The notes: generated from the letters alone by a model not told the origin. A stretch of 64,000 bases of DNA from Lancefieldella rimae ATCC 49626 (GCF_000174015.1 NZ_ACFE01000002.1:62001-126000), one strand, 5' to 3'; positions 1 to 8,090 are shown, counted from the stretch's first letter. Made by a program: numbers and translations.

Positions 1-340
1 CTTTGGTGATGTTGCGCATCACATCATCAATCACTGTGACGGGCAAAGCCTTATCAGGGATAGAGGCGAACGCCTGCATGGGCGCATCGGACTTGAGAGC
101 CTCAATAACGCTCTCGTAGTACTTGGTCTCGGTGCTCGTCAGCTGGCGGAAACCACGCGCGGAAAGGATAGCCGCGTCATTTGTGGCAACGGCCTCCTTG
201 TACTGCGCAGCAACATCCTCAGCAATGGCGAGCTGCAATGCAGCAAAACCCTCCTCGATTTGCTGCGTGTCCTCGGATGCAAAAGCAGCGGCAAGCTGCT
301 TGGAGGCATCGCGAGAAATGTTATTTAGCGTAATTGGCAT
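1..340 (-). CDS. Phage major capsid protein, HK97 type (N-terminal part)
   Basis: This is the first 113 codons of a protein cut by the left edge. It begins MPITLNNISRDASKQLAAAF, and the segment reads as the helical N-terminal arm of an HK97-fold capsid protein, ending in a DDVMRNITK stretch like those found where the folded domain starts. The identification rests on position as much as sequence: it follows terminase, portal and ClpP-type protease in the standard head-gene order, with only 11 bases to the protease stop codon. A GGAG-like site (GGAGACAAACT) precedes the ATG at 340. The capsid shell domain itself is outside the window, so the family call is strong by context and moderate by sequence. 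Confidence 0.75.
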   Translation of the reverse strand, partial: MPITLNNISRDASKQLAAAFASEDTQQIEEGFAALQLAIAEDVAAQYKEAVATNDAAILSARGFRQLTSTETKYYESVIEALKSDAPMQAFASIPDKALPVTVIDDVMRNITK

Positions 341-351
341 AGTTTGTCTCC

Positions 352-1134
352 TTAATTGTCGCCAAAAATACGGGCGAGGCGCTGAAAGTGCGTCTCGGTA
401 GTGCCTTGGTCTTGTACTTCCTTTGGCTCTAGCTTTGGCTCAGGGTCAACGGGTGCAGGCTTTGACGTCTGTACCGGAATATCAACGTTTGTGAGCAAAA
501 GCGCAGCCATTACCGTCTCACGGGCGGACTGCGTAGGCGTATCTGCCTCCTTGCTGCCACTAACCTCAGTGGCAAGTCCCCACTCGAGGGCTTGCTCGGG
601 GCTTACCCACGTCTCGGCATCCATAACAGCATCTAACGTCTCGCGATCGAGTGACGTACCTGTCATGTAAGCCGTTTTAGACAGCTCCGCGATGGTATCG
701 AGCGTGTCGGCCTGCTTGCGCAGATCTTGCGCATTGCCGCGAGCCGAAACCCACGGATTGTGGAGCATCAAAAGCGATGCCGGACGCATGATGCGGCGCG
801 AGCCTGCCATAAAGATGACCGATGCAATCGAGCAGGCAAAGCCATCACATACCGTCACGACCTCACGGCCGCAATCGCGAAGCGCGTTGTAAATCGCCAC
901 GCCTTGCATAACCTCGCCGCCGTAAGAATTGATGTGTACCTCTACCGTCTTTACATCGTCGGAAAGCTCCGACAATGCCTTGACAATATCAAGGCCGCCT
1001 GTCGTAGACGGGTCTTCCTTATCAAAAAGAAGCACAAAGAAAGAACCATCGGTAATGTCACCATAAATGGTGAGCTTTGCCACATCCGGCTCGTCTTGCG
1101 TCACAACCAGCTGCATTACTTTTTCGGTATCCAT
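352..1134 (-). CDS. Phage prohead (head maturation) protease, ClpP-like
   Basis: A 260-residue ClpP-fold serine protease that would cleave scaffold or capsid arms during head assembly. The ClpP core covers about residues 20-185. Ser102 in GFACSIAS is the likely nucleophile and His125 in LMLHNPW the general base; the NSYGGEV motif near 70 is the oxyanion-side strand turn. The C-terminal 60 residues are proline- and acid-rich and may act as a scaffold-like tail. The ATG lies immediately after the portal stop codon (TAA then ATG) and uses a GGGGGTGA ribosome site inside the end of portal, so the two genes are translationally linked. The order portal-protease-capsid is that of HK97-like phages. 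Confidence 0.92.
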   Translation of the reverse strand: MDTEKVMQLVVTQDEPDVAKLTIYGDITDGSFFVLLFDKEDPSTTGGLDIVKALSELSDDVKTVEVHINSYGGEVMQGVAIYNALRDCGREVVTVCDGFACSIASVIFMAGSRRIMRPASLLMLHNPWVSARGNAQDLRKQADTLDTIAELSKTAYMTGTSLDRETLDAVMDAETWVSPEQALEWGLATEVSGSKEADTPTQSARETVMAALLLTNVDIPVQTSKPAPVDPEPKLEPKEVQDQGTTETHFQRLARIFGDN

Positions 1135-2295
1135 TTATTCACCCCCGCCCGCCGACTCGTGGTTTTTTGTTCGTTGGTATTCATCCGCCCAAAGCTCGTC
1201 TAGCGGGTCTTGGCCGGTGAAGCCGCGTATCTCGTTAGGACTGTCAATCGAGCTGCCTACGAGCTTCTCAATTTCTCCGGCAACCGCGAAAAGGTCTACG
1301 TGCCGGACGTGCGTAGTGTCTACGACGGCGCGGGCGCCCTCTGCCCACTGGCTTTGCGTATACGTCTTGCGCGTAAGCTCCTCGCCGATAGCTGCGGCGA
1401 GTGGATCAACGGCAAACGTTAAAAAGCTCGACAAGAGCTCGGTGAAGTTGTTGGTGTTGCCATAAAGAAGCGAGGTTGGCATACGGAAACACTCCGCGAC
1501 CGTCTCGAACATGTCCTTGCGTATCTCTGCTACCTGTGAAGACGTCACGGGGTTTGCATTGGTGCCCTCAGATACCCTTGATATAACCTGACCACTGTGC
1601 AGTGGCCACACGGCCGCACCGTTTGCCTTGATAAATCGCTCAAGGTTTTTCTGCAAGTTCTCGCGCTGCTCTTTTTGTTGCTCAGGCGTGCCATTAAGGC
1701 TGCTCCCAAGCTCAAATACCCACTTCGGCGCGTTGTGGTCACGCATGGCGGCGATAACGGAACCTGCAAGGGCTTGATATTGCTGCTCAGCCGCTCGCAT
1801 AATCGACGAAACGCCGTTTGATGCGGAAAGGTCGAAATAGTACACATCGCGGGCGCGGTACGTACCTGGTATCTGCCTGCGAGCGGACATAATGCCGCTA
1901 AAGGTATCCTCACCTTGTCCTTGCTCACGTATAAAGCCGCTCGCAAGGTAAATTTGATAGCCGGAACCTGTTTTTACCGGCACGATAAGCGCCTCGCCTC
2001 TCTTGCAGAGAAGCTCACGAACAAGCCCGTCTATAAGCTCAGCGCGGGATTGATTGGGGTTTGGCGACACATTCCAAAGCCACGCACCATCGTCAAAGGT
2101 GCGCTCATTTTTACTGCTATAAAACCTGATTTCTGACTTTTGCAGAGCCGCAGATACATACGAGGCCATTGTGTCGCGTGCTATCTCCATCCACTTGCAC
2201 GCCTCAAGGTCATATGCTGCCGTAATTGTCGCAGGCTTACCGTCTCGGCCAAGTACATGGCCGAGGAAGTCTACGATACGCTCGCGAAATGCCAT
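1135..2295 (-). CDS. Phage portal protein, HK97 family
   Basis: About 386 residues, normal for the HK97 portal family, which forms the dodecameric ring through which DNA enters the head. It begins MAFRERIVDFLGHVLG and has the family's N-terminal helix, a CKWMEIARDTMASYVSAALQ segment, and the FRMPTSLLYG motif seen in this family near residue 285. A GTG one codon upstream (2298) is possible, but ATG at 2295 overlaps the TGA of the preceding gene (TGATG) and is the more natural coupled start. It lies directly between a methyltransferase-like gene and the prohead protease. Confidence 0.93.
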   Translation of the reverse strand: MAFRERIVDFLGHVLGRDGKPATITAAYDLEACKWMEIARDTMASYVSAALQKSEIRFYSSKNERTFDDGAWLWNVSPNPNQSRAELIDGLVRELLCKRGEALIVPVKTGSGYQIYLASGFIREQGQGEDTFSGIMSARRQIPGTYRARDVYYFDLSASNGVSSIMRAAEQQYQALAGSVIAAMRDHNAPKWVFELGSSLNGTPEQQKEQRENLQKNLERFIKANGAAVWPLHSGQVISRVSEGTNANPVTSSQVAEIRKDMFETVAECFRMPTSLLYGNTNNFTELLSSFLTFAVDPLAAAIGEELTRKTYTQSQWAEGARAVVDTTHVRHVDLFAVAGEIEKLVGSSIDSPNEIRGFTGQDPLDELWADEYQRTKNHESAGGGE

Positions 2296-3107
2296 CACTC
2301 ACCGCCTTTACGATCAAGAATGTCAATGATTGCTCTCTCTCTCTGCGAAAGCTCAAAGACGAGAGGAGCAGCTTTTGCTTTTGCTTTTGCTTTTGCTTTT
2401 GCTTTTGCTTTTGCTATGTCAGATGCCTTTGCGCTACCGACTAAAAACCCGCTGCCAAAGATTGATTTTTTAATCGATGTCTGAGCATCAAGACGCGCTA
2501 TCTTTGCGGATGATCTACGGCCAATACGGACAGCCTCGCCGCCCTTTGAAAGCTCATTGAGCATCGATGCGGTAACGACGTTATCGGGATACTCGTATCG
2601 CGGGAGCTCTTTTTTCTCTGTGGCGGCAAGTGCCTCCATGGCATCATCGATTACCCGTCTCAAGCCTGGTACGCTCATGGCGACATAATCTCCGGCAAGG
2701 TTTGTCACAAAAGAGGTACGAACTTCTGCGCCATTGGCATATACAATCGACGCACCGGCGCAAATCGCGCAGTCGTCAATTTTGCTCCCAAAAATCGTCA
2801 TTGCCGGGGCAAAAAGAAAGTACTTGATACCTCGCGCGAGATACCAGCGTCTAATCTCAGCCAAAATCGAAAAAGGCGGGTTATCGACAACATAGCAGCC
2901 CTCGGGATAGGCCGTACACTGATAGTCTCCGCCTGGCTTAAAAGGCCTCACGATAGGAGCGTCTGCCGGTATATCGTACTCATGTCTGCACCACTCAAGA
3001 ATTGCATCGTAGATTGGCTGCGGTGTATAGCAGTCATCTGTCGTCTTTTTAGGCTTAAACTTATCGACAAAGCCCTCATAGTCGTAAAAGCTTCGCTGGT
3101 CTGGCAT
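2295..3107 (-). CDS. Putative phage DNA adenine methyltransferase-like protein
   Basis: About 270 residues. A VVDNPPFSILAEI segment carries the D/N-P-P-F catalytic signature of N6-adenine methyltransferases, and TTDDCYTPQPIYDAILEW resembles the N-terminal part of phage Dam-like proteins. A clear glycine-rich SAM motif (FxGxG) is not obvious, so activity is uncertain. The C-terminus has a run of Ala-Lys repeats encoded by a perfect hexanucleotide repeat, then a short helical tail. The likely start is the internal ATG at 3107, which has GAGGA just upstream; an ATG at 3122 is also in frame. A strong terminator separates it from terminase, and its stop overlaps the portal start. A methyltransferase between terminase and portal is an unusual place for one. 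Confidence 0.62.
   Translation of the reverse strand: MPDQRSFYDYEGFVDKFKPKKTTDDCYTPQPIYDAILEWCRHEYDIPADAPIVRPFKPGGDYQCTAYPEGCYVVDNPPFSILAEIRRWYLARGIKYFLFAPAMTIFGSKIDDCAICAGASIVYANGAEVRTSFVTNLAGDYVAMSVPGLRRVIDDAMEALAATEKKELPRYEYPDNVVTASMLNELSKGGEAVRIGRRSSAKIARLDAQTSIKKSIFGSGFLVGSAKASDIAKAKAKAKAKAKAKAAPLVFELSQRERAIIDILDRKGGE
2371..2412 (-). repeat. Perfect 6-bp tandem repeat (7 copies) inside a coding region
   Basis: Seven uninterrupted copies of gctttt (plus strand) read as (Ala-Lys)n on the coding strand of the methyltransferase-like gene. Because the unit is six bases, gain or loss of copies changes protein length without shifting frame. The repeat lies about 70 codons after the last conserved-looking segment, in a linker before the C-terminal helix. 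Confidence 0.95.
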
Positions 3108-3128
3108 ACAGTCCTCTTTCATGGCATT

Positions 3129-3149
3129 AAAAAACCGCCCTTTGGCGGC
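3129..3149 (-). terminator. Intrinsic terminator after terminase large subunit
   Basis: On the minus strand a CCGCC/GGCGG stem with a short loop is followed by six T residues, directly after the terminase stop codon and before the methyltransferase-like gene. It would stop or attenuate late transcription between packaging and head genes. Confidence 0.8.
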
Positions 3150-4832
3150 TTAGAAAAACATTGGCTCAAAGTCCACTGCGACAACCTCTGATTGCTCTGG
3201 AAGCTTGTCTGCGACTACAAAGGCATGCACGAGCGCCATAAACGGATCTGTCTTGCGGCTATGAGGCTCGATTTTGCCGTAGGTAAAATTATCGTTTGGT
3301 GCAGGTACAAGCTTTGCGTTGTTGGTGGCCCATCTCATAAGCGGACTATCTCCCCAAGCTATCGAGTGTGTCGCAAACGCACTGTCAATGACCGGCTGCA
3401 CGCACATAATGTCAGACGGCCGCGTAAGCCATACCTGCTGGCGCTCACCTTTGAGCGAGCTGTCAAAGCCTGCTGCCTTAAGTGCCTTTTTAAGCAGAGA
3501 AATACGGTAGTTATCTATCGACACCATGCGCACGTCATACGCCGCAGATATCGCACTTACCCACGCAGCAACGCTTTCCGGCGACACCTCGACATCGTCT
3601 ACGATGTCAAGTTGCCCTAAAGCCGCCCACTCGTTAAGTGGGGCTTTTACCTCTCCGGCATCGCTTGAGTGCGTGCACCACCACGCATGAGGAATTACCT
3701 GATACTTGTCTCCAAGCTTAAAGAGCGCAACGGCTCCCACCATATCGGTAGTTTTTGCGTAGTCAATGCCGATAATGCAAGGCATACCGCTCAAAGACGA
3801 TATATCAATCGGCGTGGACGCTGCCAAGAGGTTAGCCCACGACGTAACCGCGATGGCTTTGCGCTCCTGAGGGAGGTTAAAACGCTTTGTCGGCGTCATC
3901 GGGTGCTTTTGTGGGTTACGCCGCCACTCGCGCACGTCTTTACGATACCGCTCAAGCAGTACCTTTGACGTCATGAGGCGCGGATTTGCCTTAACCCAAC
4001 AGCTCTCGTCGTCTATCTCGTCGATGCTATCGAGCTTGCAGATAAACGGTAAAAGGCCACCGTCGGGCGCCTTGCCGTCCAAGATCGCTCGTGCCTCAGC
4101 CTTTTTTTCGTCTAAGACGCCGTCGCGAACATCTCCGTCAGTTGTAGTAAAAAGCCTTCTCGGGTGCTCCTTTTTTCCAAGGCCGCCGGTGAAGACCTCC
4201 ATAGCATCGGAGGTTTGATAGGCGTGAACCTCATCGAAAAAAACAGCGCCGGAGCGCATGCCGTCTTTGCTCTCAGAGTTACCGCTCCAGTACTTAAAGC
4301 GTGCGCCGGTATCAAGGTTGTAAAGCTCAACCTTATTCCACGTAAACGCTTGACCCCAGAAGTCGGGGCGTCGCTCAAACATGCGCCAAAGGTCGTCGTA
4401 TCCAATCTTGGCCTGACTCTCAACCGTGGCGCAAATGTCTACGTCGTAGTCCTGTATGCCGTTTGCCGGGGAAATCAAGCAAAAAGCGAGATATCCGGCA
4501 AAGCCGGTTTTACCAAAACCGCGGCCAACATATAGGAGCAGATCGTCAAAGCGCGGAAAAAAGCCCTCTCGAAAGGTACAGAGCCAAAGAGCCACGAGGA
4601 ACTTTTCCTCGGCTCCAAGCTCAAAGGGAAAGTGCTTCTGATAGCCCATATAACGCTCAAGGCGCTCTTTATCGATAAAAAGCCGTTCCGTGGCGAATAT
4701 GTGCCGCACCATCTTACACAGCTGGTGCATCTCATGAGATGCCTTGATACTGCCTCGCTCAACAAGTCGGAGCCATCCGGTAATCTCAGGACAATCTATC
4801 CGCTTGTGAAGCCTGTATGTCGTCTTCGCCAC
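3150..4832 (-). CDS. terL: Phage terminase large subunit
   Basis: A 560-residue packaging motor that cuts concatemeric DNA and pumps it into the prohead using ATP. The ATPase domain has Walker A GRGFGKT (residues 103-109) and Walker B VFFDE (197-201). The C-terminal RNase H-like nuclease shows IGIDYAKTTDMVGAVALF near residue 350, a VSIDNYR segment and a late DPFMALVHAF motif supplying acidic metal ligands. The start is GTG at 4832, two bases after... the small-subunit stop region; no ATG in frame fits better. The length and domain order are normal for phages with HK97-type heads. Confidence 0.96.
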   Translation of the reverse strand: MAKTTYRLHKRIDCPEITGWLRLVERGSIKASHEMHQLCKMVRHIFATERLFIDKERLERYMGYQKHFPFELGAEEKFLVALWLCTFREGFFPRFDDLLLYVGRGFGKTGFAGYLAFCLISPANGIQDYDVDICATVESQAKIGYDDLWRMFERRPDFWGQAFTWNKVELYNLDTGARFKYWSGNSESKDGMRSGAVFFDEVHAYQTSDAMEVFTGGLGKKEHPRRLFTTTDGDVRDGVLDEKKAEARAILDGKAPDGGLLPFICKLDSIDEIDDESCWVKANPRLMTSKVLLERYRKDVREWRRNPQKHPMTPTKRFNLPQERKAIAVTSWANLLAASTPIDISSLSGMPCIIGIDYAKTTDMVGAVALFKLGDKYQVIPHAWWCTHSSDAGEVKAPLNEWAALGQLDIVDDVEVSPESVAAWVSAISAAYDVRMVSIDNYRISLLKKALKAAGFDSSLKGERQQVWLTRPSDIMCVQPVIDSAFATHSIAWGDSPLMRWATNNAKLVPAPNDNFTYGKIEPHSRKTDPFMALVHAFVVADKLPEQSEVVAVDFEPMFF

Positions 4833-4833
4833 A

Positions 4834-5235
4834 TTACAACGTCAACCTTTCATCTGGCTTTTTCTCCTTAAATGCGGTTTGCCGCGATTTAACGGGGTCA
4901 AGCCCCAGCTGCTCACGTGCGAGCATGTCAAGCGCTTTGGTGTTGCCGTCAAGTGCGCTTTTGTACATCGTCTTGCGAATAAGGGCGCGCCCTTGTGCGT
5001 GGAACTTTTTCTCTGCTCGCTCAAACGTCAAACCAAATGCCTTGCTACACAGGCCGTCAAGGTCTGCGATATCGCAATCCATAACGGCACACACATCATC
5101 AATAGCATTAAATGCCTGCATCAGCCCGCAGAATTGCTCTGCCTGCTCCTCGCTCCATGCAGTTACCTTTTTCGGTGGCCGTGCTTTTTTGGTGTACTTG
5201 CCACGCTTTTTACCTTGCTTTTTCTCCTCTGCCAT
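4834..5235 (-). CDS. terS: Phage terminase small subunit (putative)
   Basis: A 133-residue basic protein directly upstream of terL, with a Lys/Arg-rich N-terminus (residues 1-25), a helical middle part that could form the DNA-binding helix-turn-helix (QAFNAIDDVCAVMDCDIADL), and a C-terminal segment ending LDPVKSRQTAFKEKKPDERL. Small terminases diverge strongly, so the call leans on position and size. A good AGGAG ribosome site sits five bases before the ATG. Its start overlaps the end of the upstream 93-residue gene by 26 bases. Confidence 0.75.
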   Translation of the reverse strand: MAEEKKQGKKRGKYTKKARPPKKVTAWSEEQAEQFCGLMQAFNAIDDVCAVMDCDIADLDGLCSKAFGLTFERAEKKFHAQGRALIRKTMYKSALDGNTKALDMLAREQLGLDPVKSRQTAFKEKKPDERLTL

Positions 5236-5491
5236 TTATGCTCCTAAAAAGGCAAATCATCGTAAAGCCCTGCTTGCTTTTTCTTCTTGTTTTTCTTTTT
5301 GCGGATTGCTCTGCGAAGTCTGCCGCGTGCTCATACTCGACCATTCCAAGGGTATTCTCGTAGATTTTTGGACGCAAATATCGCTTATTTTCGATGCCGT
5401 CTTCTCGACTTTGAATTGCAACATCTGACAAAGAGAAATCGAGGTCAGCAGCAATGCTGCCAAAGTCTGACGGTAAGGAAAAATCAAGCAT
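5210..5491 (-). CDS. Small phage protein, unknown function
   Basis: A 93-residue product with an acidic N-terminal half (MLDFSLPSDFGSIAADLDFS) and a strongly basic C-terminal half (AKRKTRRKSKQG). A GGAG site precedes the ATG by about five bases. I recognise no family. It sits between HNH nuclease and small terminase, where HK97-type phages often encode small packaging accessory proteins. The 26-base overlap with terS favours co-translation. Confidence 0.55.
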   Translation of the reverse strand: MLDFSLPSDFGSIAADLDFSLSDVAIQSREDGIENKRYLRPKIYENTLGMVEYEHAADFAEQSAKRKTRRKSKQGFTMICLFRSINGRGEKAR

Positions 5492-5593
5492 ATAGGCTCC
5501 GTTTTTAAGAGAAAGAAAAAAAGAAAAACACCGCGCGTATCAAAATCCTGTGGGTGACCGCCGGTCTACCTGCGGTTTTGTTAATTCGGGGTT

Positions 5594-5607
5594 TACCCCC
5601 GGGGGTA
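5594..5607. other. GC-rich palindrome in HNH-terminase gap (cos-like candidate)
   Basis: The 163-base gap between the HNH gene and the 93-residue gene contains TACCCCCGGGGGTA, a perfect 14-base palindrome, flanked by a second inverted repeat (ACCGC/GCGGT, 5555-5575 region). Phages that use an HNH protein with terminase usually have their cos site near these genes, so this is the natural place to look. No read-end evidence is available; the assignment is a hypothesis. Confidence 0.35.
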
Positions 5608-5654
5608 TTTCCGCCGTTTTTCCGTAAAAAACCGTTAACGACTTAATAAATGTA

Positions 5655-6029
5655 TCACCACATTTCATCAGTTAGAGCCGCCTGCGCCCTAACATTTTTA
5701 CCAAACCGCCCATGCGCTATGTCGTGCGCCGCATGAGACAACGGTATCAAGTTGCGAATCAAATTACCGTCGGCATCGAGCGCGAACTCTGAGAGCGCCC
5801 AGCCAGGATACTCGTCAACGTGCATCACGTGATGCACAGTCTCAGCCGGTACGTATCTGCTCGGCTCAAGACCAAGCTCGTACTGGCTCTCGCCGTGGAA
5901 CTCAGCAAGTACTCGAGCGCGTAGCCGTCTCCAACGCGCGGAATTATAAAACGCTCTGTCGTGGCCGTTACGCTTTCGCTGCTCACGGAGGAGCGCATCA
6001 AGCTCCCAGTCATACCTTGGTACAATCAT
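5655..6029 (-). CDS. Phage HNH endonuclease
   Basis: About 124 residues starting MIVPRYDWELDALL. The HNH fold is visible as ETVHHVMHVDEYP (first His pair) followed by NLIPLSHAAHDIAHG (Asn and last His). The YNSARWRRLRARVLAE segment is the typical N-terminal helix of phage HNH proteins located beside terminase, which stimulate cos cleavage. The open frame continues upstream, but that part crosses a terminator hairpin at 6045-6072, so I prefer the ATG at 6029 with an AGGTAG-like ribosome site. Confidence 0.88.
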   Translation of the reverse strand: MIVPRYDWELDALLREQRKRNGHDRAFYNSARWRRLRARVLAEFHGESQYELGLEPSRYVPAETVHHVMHVDEYPGWALSEFALDADGNLIRNLIPLSHAAHDIAHGRFGKNVRAQAALTDEMW

Positions 6030-6044
6030 CTGTCTACCTAAAAC

Positions 6045-6072
6045 AAAAGCCCTCACTCTCGTAAGGGCTTTT
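6045..6072 (-). terminator. Hairpin terminator between early operon and HNH gene
   Basis: AAAAGCCCT and AGGGCTTTT form a perfect nine-base stem with a ten-base loop; both flanks are A/T-rich so it could work in either direction. It separates the early operon ending at 6150 from the late HNH-terminase operon. Confidence 0.75.
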
Positions 6073-6149
6073 GCAACTCTCGATAAAAACAACCACGCTA
6101 ACACAGTAGCACATATTGGCGTGACAAAGTGCGACAAAATGCGACAGGA

Positions 6150-6542
6150 TTAGTACTCCTTAAGCAAACGCTTGTACTGCCTGTATATTTCACGATTGAC
6201 TAAAACAATGTCTCTATCAGTCAAGGAATACTCATGGGCTCTTTTGAGAGCTTTACGAGCATCAGCAAGAGCATCTATCACCGGTAGAGCTTCATAGCCT
6301 ATCTTATCGCGGTCTCCCCAGCTAGACACATGGTTAATAATCCACTCGGCGTTGTCATCAAGTATCTTGGCCTCAAACTTGCGCTCGAGTAAATCAAGTG
6401 ATGTTGATATGCTTTCATACTCATCGCATAAATCGCGGTACTTGTCCTCGATATCCGTAAGCCGCTTGCTGATACACCAATCGGCAAATAGAATCGCCGT
6501 CATCTCAACAAGAACCACCACTGATAACACGGCATTAATCAT
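6150..6542 (-). CDS. Phage membrane-anchored coiled-coil protein, unknown
   Basis: A 130-residue protein with one N-terminal membrane segment (about residues 4-22, AVLSVVVLVEMTAILFADW) followed by a charged helical region that looks like a coiled coil (residues 25-60). No family recognised. Its ATG overlaps the stop of the upstream gene by four bases (ATGA type), as do the next four genes, so this is the last gene of a tightly coupled early operon. Confidence 0.6.
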   Translation of the reverse strand: MINAVLSVVVLVEMTAILFADWCISKRLTDIEDKYRDLCDEYESISTSLDLLERKFEAKILDDNAEWIINHVSSWGDRDKIGYEALPVIDALADARKALKRAHEYSLTDRDIVLVNREIYRQYKRLLKEY

Positions 6543-6742
6543 CTCAATTCCTCCTCATTATCCTTGAGCCATACATACATACAGCGCAGATCGTCTACCA
6601 CATCGGCAAGCCCTGAGCGCTGCACTCGTACCGAGACCGTGCCGACTGCATTACTCAGCGTGTAATAAGTGCTTGGTGCCGGTAGCCCCTCTATGTACTC
6701 TGTCGTAAAGGACAAGTGCATACACTCCGGTAACTCCGTCAT
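6539..6742 (-). CDS. Small phage protein, unknown
   Basis: A 67-residue product with an acidic C-terminal end (WLKDNEEELR). It looks like a small beta-rich fold followed by a helix. No family recognised. Four-base overlaps at both ends with its neighbours support that it is a real, translationally coupled gene. Confidence 0.55.
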   Translation of the reverse strand: MTELPECMHLSFTTEYIEGLPAPSTYYTLSNAVGTVSVRVQRSGLADVVDDLRCMYVWLKDNEEELR

Positions 6743-7098
6743 TTTGTCTCCTCCTCGCGCTTGCTCTTACCATCACGCCTGTATGCTGCGTGGTCTTGCT
6801 CTTGCCTTTTATCGAGCTCGTCTTTGAGCTCTTGCGATATCTGATCGCCATACTCGCGGCGAATGTACTGTATCAACTTAGCAAGGGAGCGGAGATTGTC
6901 AGCAAGTGTGCGCCGATGTGGGAGTACTACCAGCACTCCATCAGCTCCGATAGTCGTGCTATCGAGACAATGCGCGTCTATCTTTTGTACGAGTACACCG
7001 TCTTGCACCTCATATCTTGGCGCCAAATTGCGCTTGAGGTATAACCCTTTAAGCGGCTCTGCGTGTACGCGATTACGTACTGCTTTTATTTTCGTCAT
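6739..7098 (-). CDS. Phage early protein, unknown
   Basis: A 119-residue product with a basic N-terminus (MTKIKAVRNRVHAEPLKGL) and a long charged C-terminal helix (QELKDELDKRQEQDHAAYRR). No family recognised. Coupled by four-base overlaps to the sigma-like regulator upstream and the small gene downstream. Confidence 0.55.
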   Translation of the reverse strand: MTKIKAVRNRVHAEPLKGLYLKRNLAPRYEVQDGVLVQKIDAHCLDSTTIGADGVLVVLPHRRTLADNLRSLAKLIQYIRREYGDQISQELKDELDKRQEQDHAAYRRDGKSKREEETK

Positions 7099-7568
7099 TG
7101 AGTAGCAACTCCTTTACCATCTCTAACCTTTGCCAATCCGTATGCTTCGCACATATCGAGCGCCGTATCGGCGAACCTTTGACATGCTCGAGCGCTGTAA
7201 TTCATGCTCTTTGAAACCTCTTGCCAGCTCATGGCCTTGAGGTAGCGAAGCTCCAGCGCGTCTGTGCACTCATAGCCTGCAAGCGCCAAAAGGCCGCTCT
7301 TACGGTCTCTCCCGTAAATGATGTCGTAAGCGGCATTGATGATCTCCACAAGCTCGCCCATGCGCTTGATGTATCGGCTCTCTGCATCAACTGCCTGCTC
7401 CACAGCAGGCATACCACTCTGCGCGGTGCCGTGCGCTATCGTGGGTTTTGAGTAATCGATGCCGCCTATATCCAGCCGATACGGCAAGCCCTCAAGCTTT
7501 GAGCGTATGCTTTGCAGCTCGCGTACCGCTTCTCGCGCCTGCTCGAAGTAATCCCGCGCGTAGCTCAT
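7095..7568 (-). CDS. Phage sigma-like/ArpU-RinA-type late transcription regulator (putative)
   Basis: A 157-residue protein. Residues about 105-140, LELRYLKAMSWQEVSKSMN followed by YSARACQRFADTALD, read as a sigma-70 region 4-like helix-turn-helix, the layout of ArpU/RinA-type activators that turn on packaging genes. The N-terminal two thirds is helical and includes an ERYIKRMGELVEII-like segment common in these proteins. Its place as one of the last early genes, just before HNH and terminase, fits that role. It overlaps the DUF4406-like gene by four bases. Confidence 0.7.
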   Translation of the reverse strand: MSYARDYFEQAREAVRELQSIRSKLEGLPYRLDIGGIDYSKPTIAHGTAQSGMPAVEQAVDAESRYIKRMGELVEIINAAYDIIYGRDRKSGLLALAGYECTDALELRYLKAMSWQEVSKSMNYSARACQRFADTALDMCEAYGLAKVRDGKGVATQ

Positions 7569-7948
7569 AGCGCGCCAACTTGAGCTTTAATTTCGTCAAG
7601 AGCTATCTGATCGAGCATCAAAACCTTTGTGCCGATGCTCTTAGCAACTGCCTGCTCAAGCATAGAGCCGCAACTTTTTGGCGACCCGGGCAAGCATATA
7701 AGCGCGTCGTATTTGTTTTCCGTGAGGACATGGAGACATATCCGCATAGCGTCCTCCCAGCTTTTGTTCGCATCTATGACGGCCACCGGATTAAATACGA
7801 CCTTAGCCCCTTCCTGACGCAGCCACTTTTCCACTGCATCAAAGGCAGGCTTGTTGCGATCCTCGATGCCGCTTACGGCTCCTGAGACAAAGTACCATCT
7901 GTCCTTAAAAACTCCATCTGCTTTCGCTTCACCCATCATCCACCCCAT
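7565..7948 (-). CDS. DUF4406-like nucleoside deoxyribosyltransferase-fold protein
   Basis: A 127-residue protein with the DUF4406 pattern: YFVSGAVSGIEDRNKPAFDA at the start of the fold, a WLRQEGAKVVFNP strand-helix unit, WEDAMRICLHVL, and a loop CLPGSPKSCGSMLEQAVAKS that corresponds to the substrate-binding loop of deoxyribosyltransferase-like proteins. In phages such proteins are thought to act on nucleosides or nucleotides; the substrate is not known. Start ATG at 7948 has AGGAG 11 bases upstream; ATGs at codons 4 and 5 are alternatives. Confidence 0.8.
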   Translation of the reverse strand: MGWMMGEAKADGVFKDRWYFVSGAVSGIEDRNKPAFDAVEKWLRQEGAKVVFNPVAVIDANKSWEDAMRICLHVLTENKYDALICLPGSPKSCGSMLEQAVAKSIGTKVLMLDQIALDEIKAQVGAL

Positions 7949-8040
7949 TCTTTTTTTCTCTCCTAAACCATTGAAACAAACGTTCGTCTATTACTAGTAA
8001 GGTTTAGTAGTAAGTCTTTTCTTTTCTTTTCTTTATCTTT

Positions 8041-8090
8041 GTATTACGACCGTATATACGCTAGTAATACGTTCGTAATACGACCGTATA
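8041..8090. repeat. Iteron-like direct repeats next to the replisome-organiser gene
   Basis: The 155-base gap between 7949 and 8103 holds acgaccgtata twice (8046-8056 and 8080-8090, period 34) and the heptamer gtaatac/gtattac three times (8041-8047, 8064-8070, 8075-8081), beside a 25-base pyrimidine tract (8015-8040). Repeats next to an A/T-rich homopurine tract and just after a replication gene look like a phage origin. They could instead be operators. Confidence 0.5.

Noticed and set aside
2371-2412. Possible CRISPR array
   Set aside because: The repeat unit is only six bases, has no spacers, and is in frame in a gene. No CRISPR array was found in the window.
2140-2484. Plus-strand frame with repeated Phe-Ala
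   Set aside because: It is the reverse reading of the (Ala-Lys) repeat and overlaps two well supported genes.
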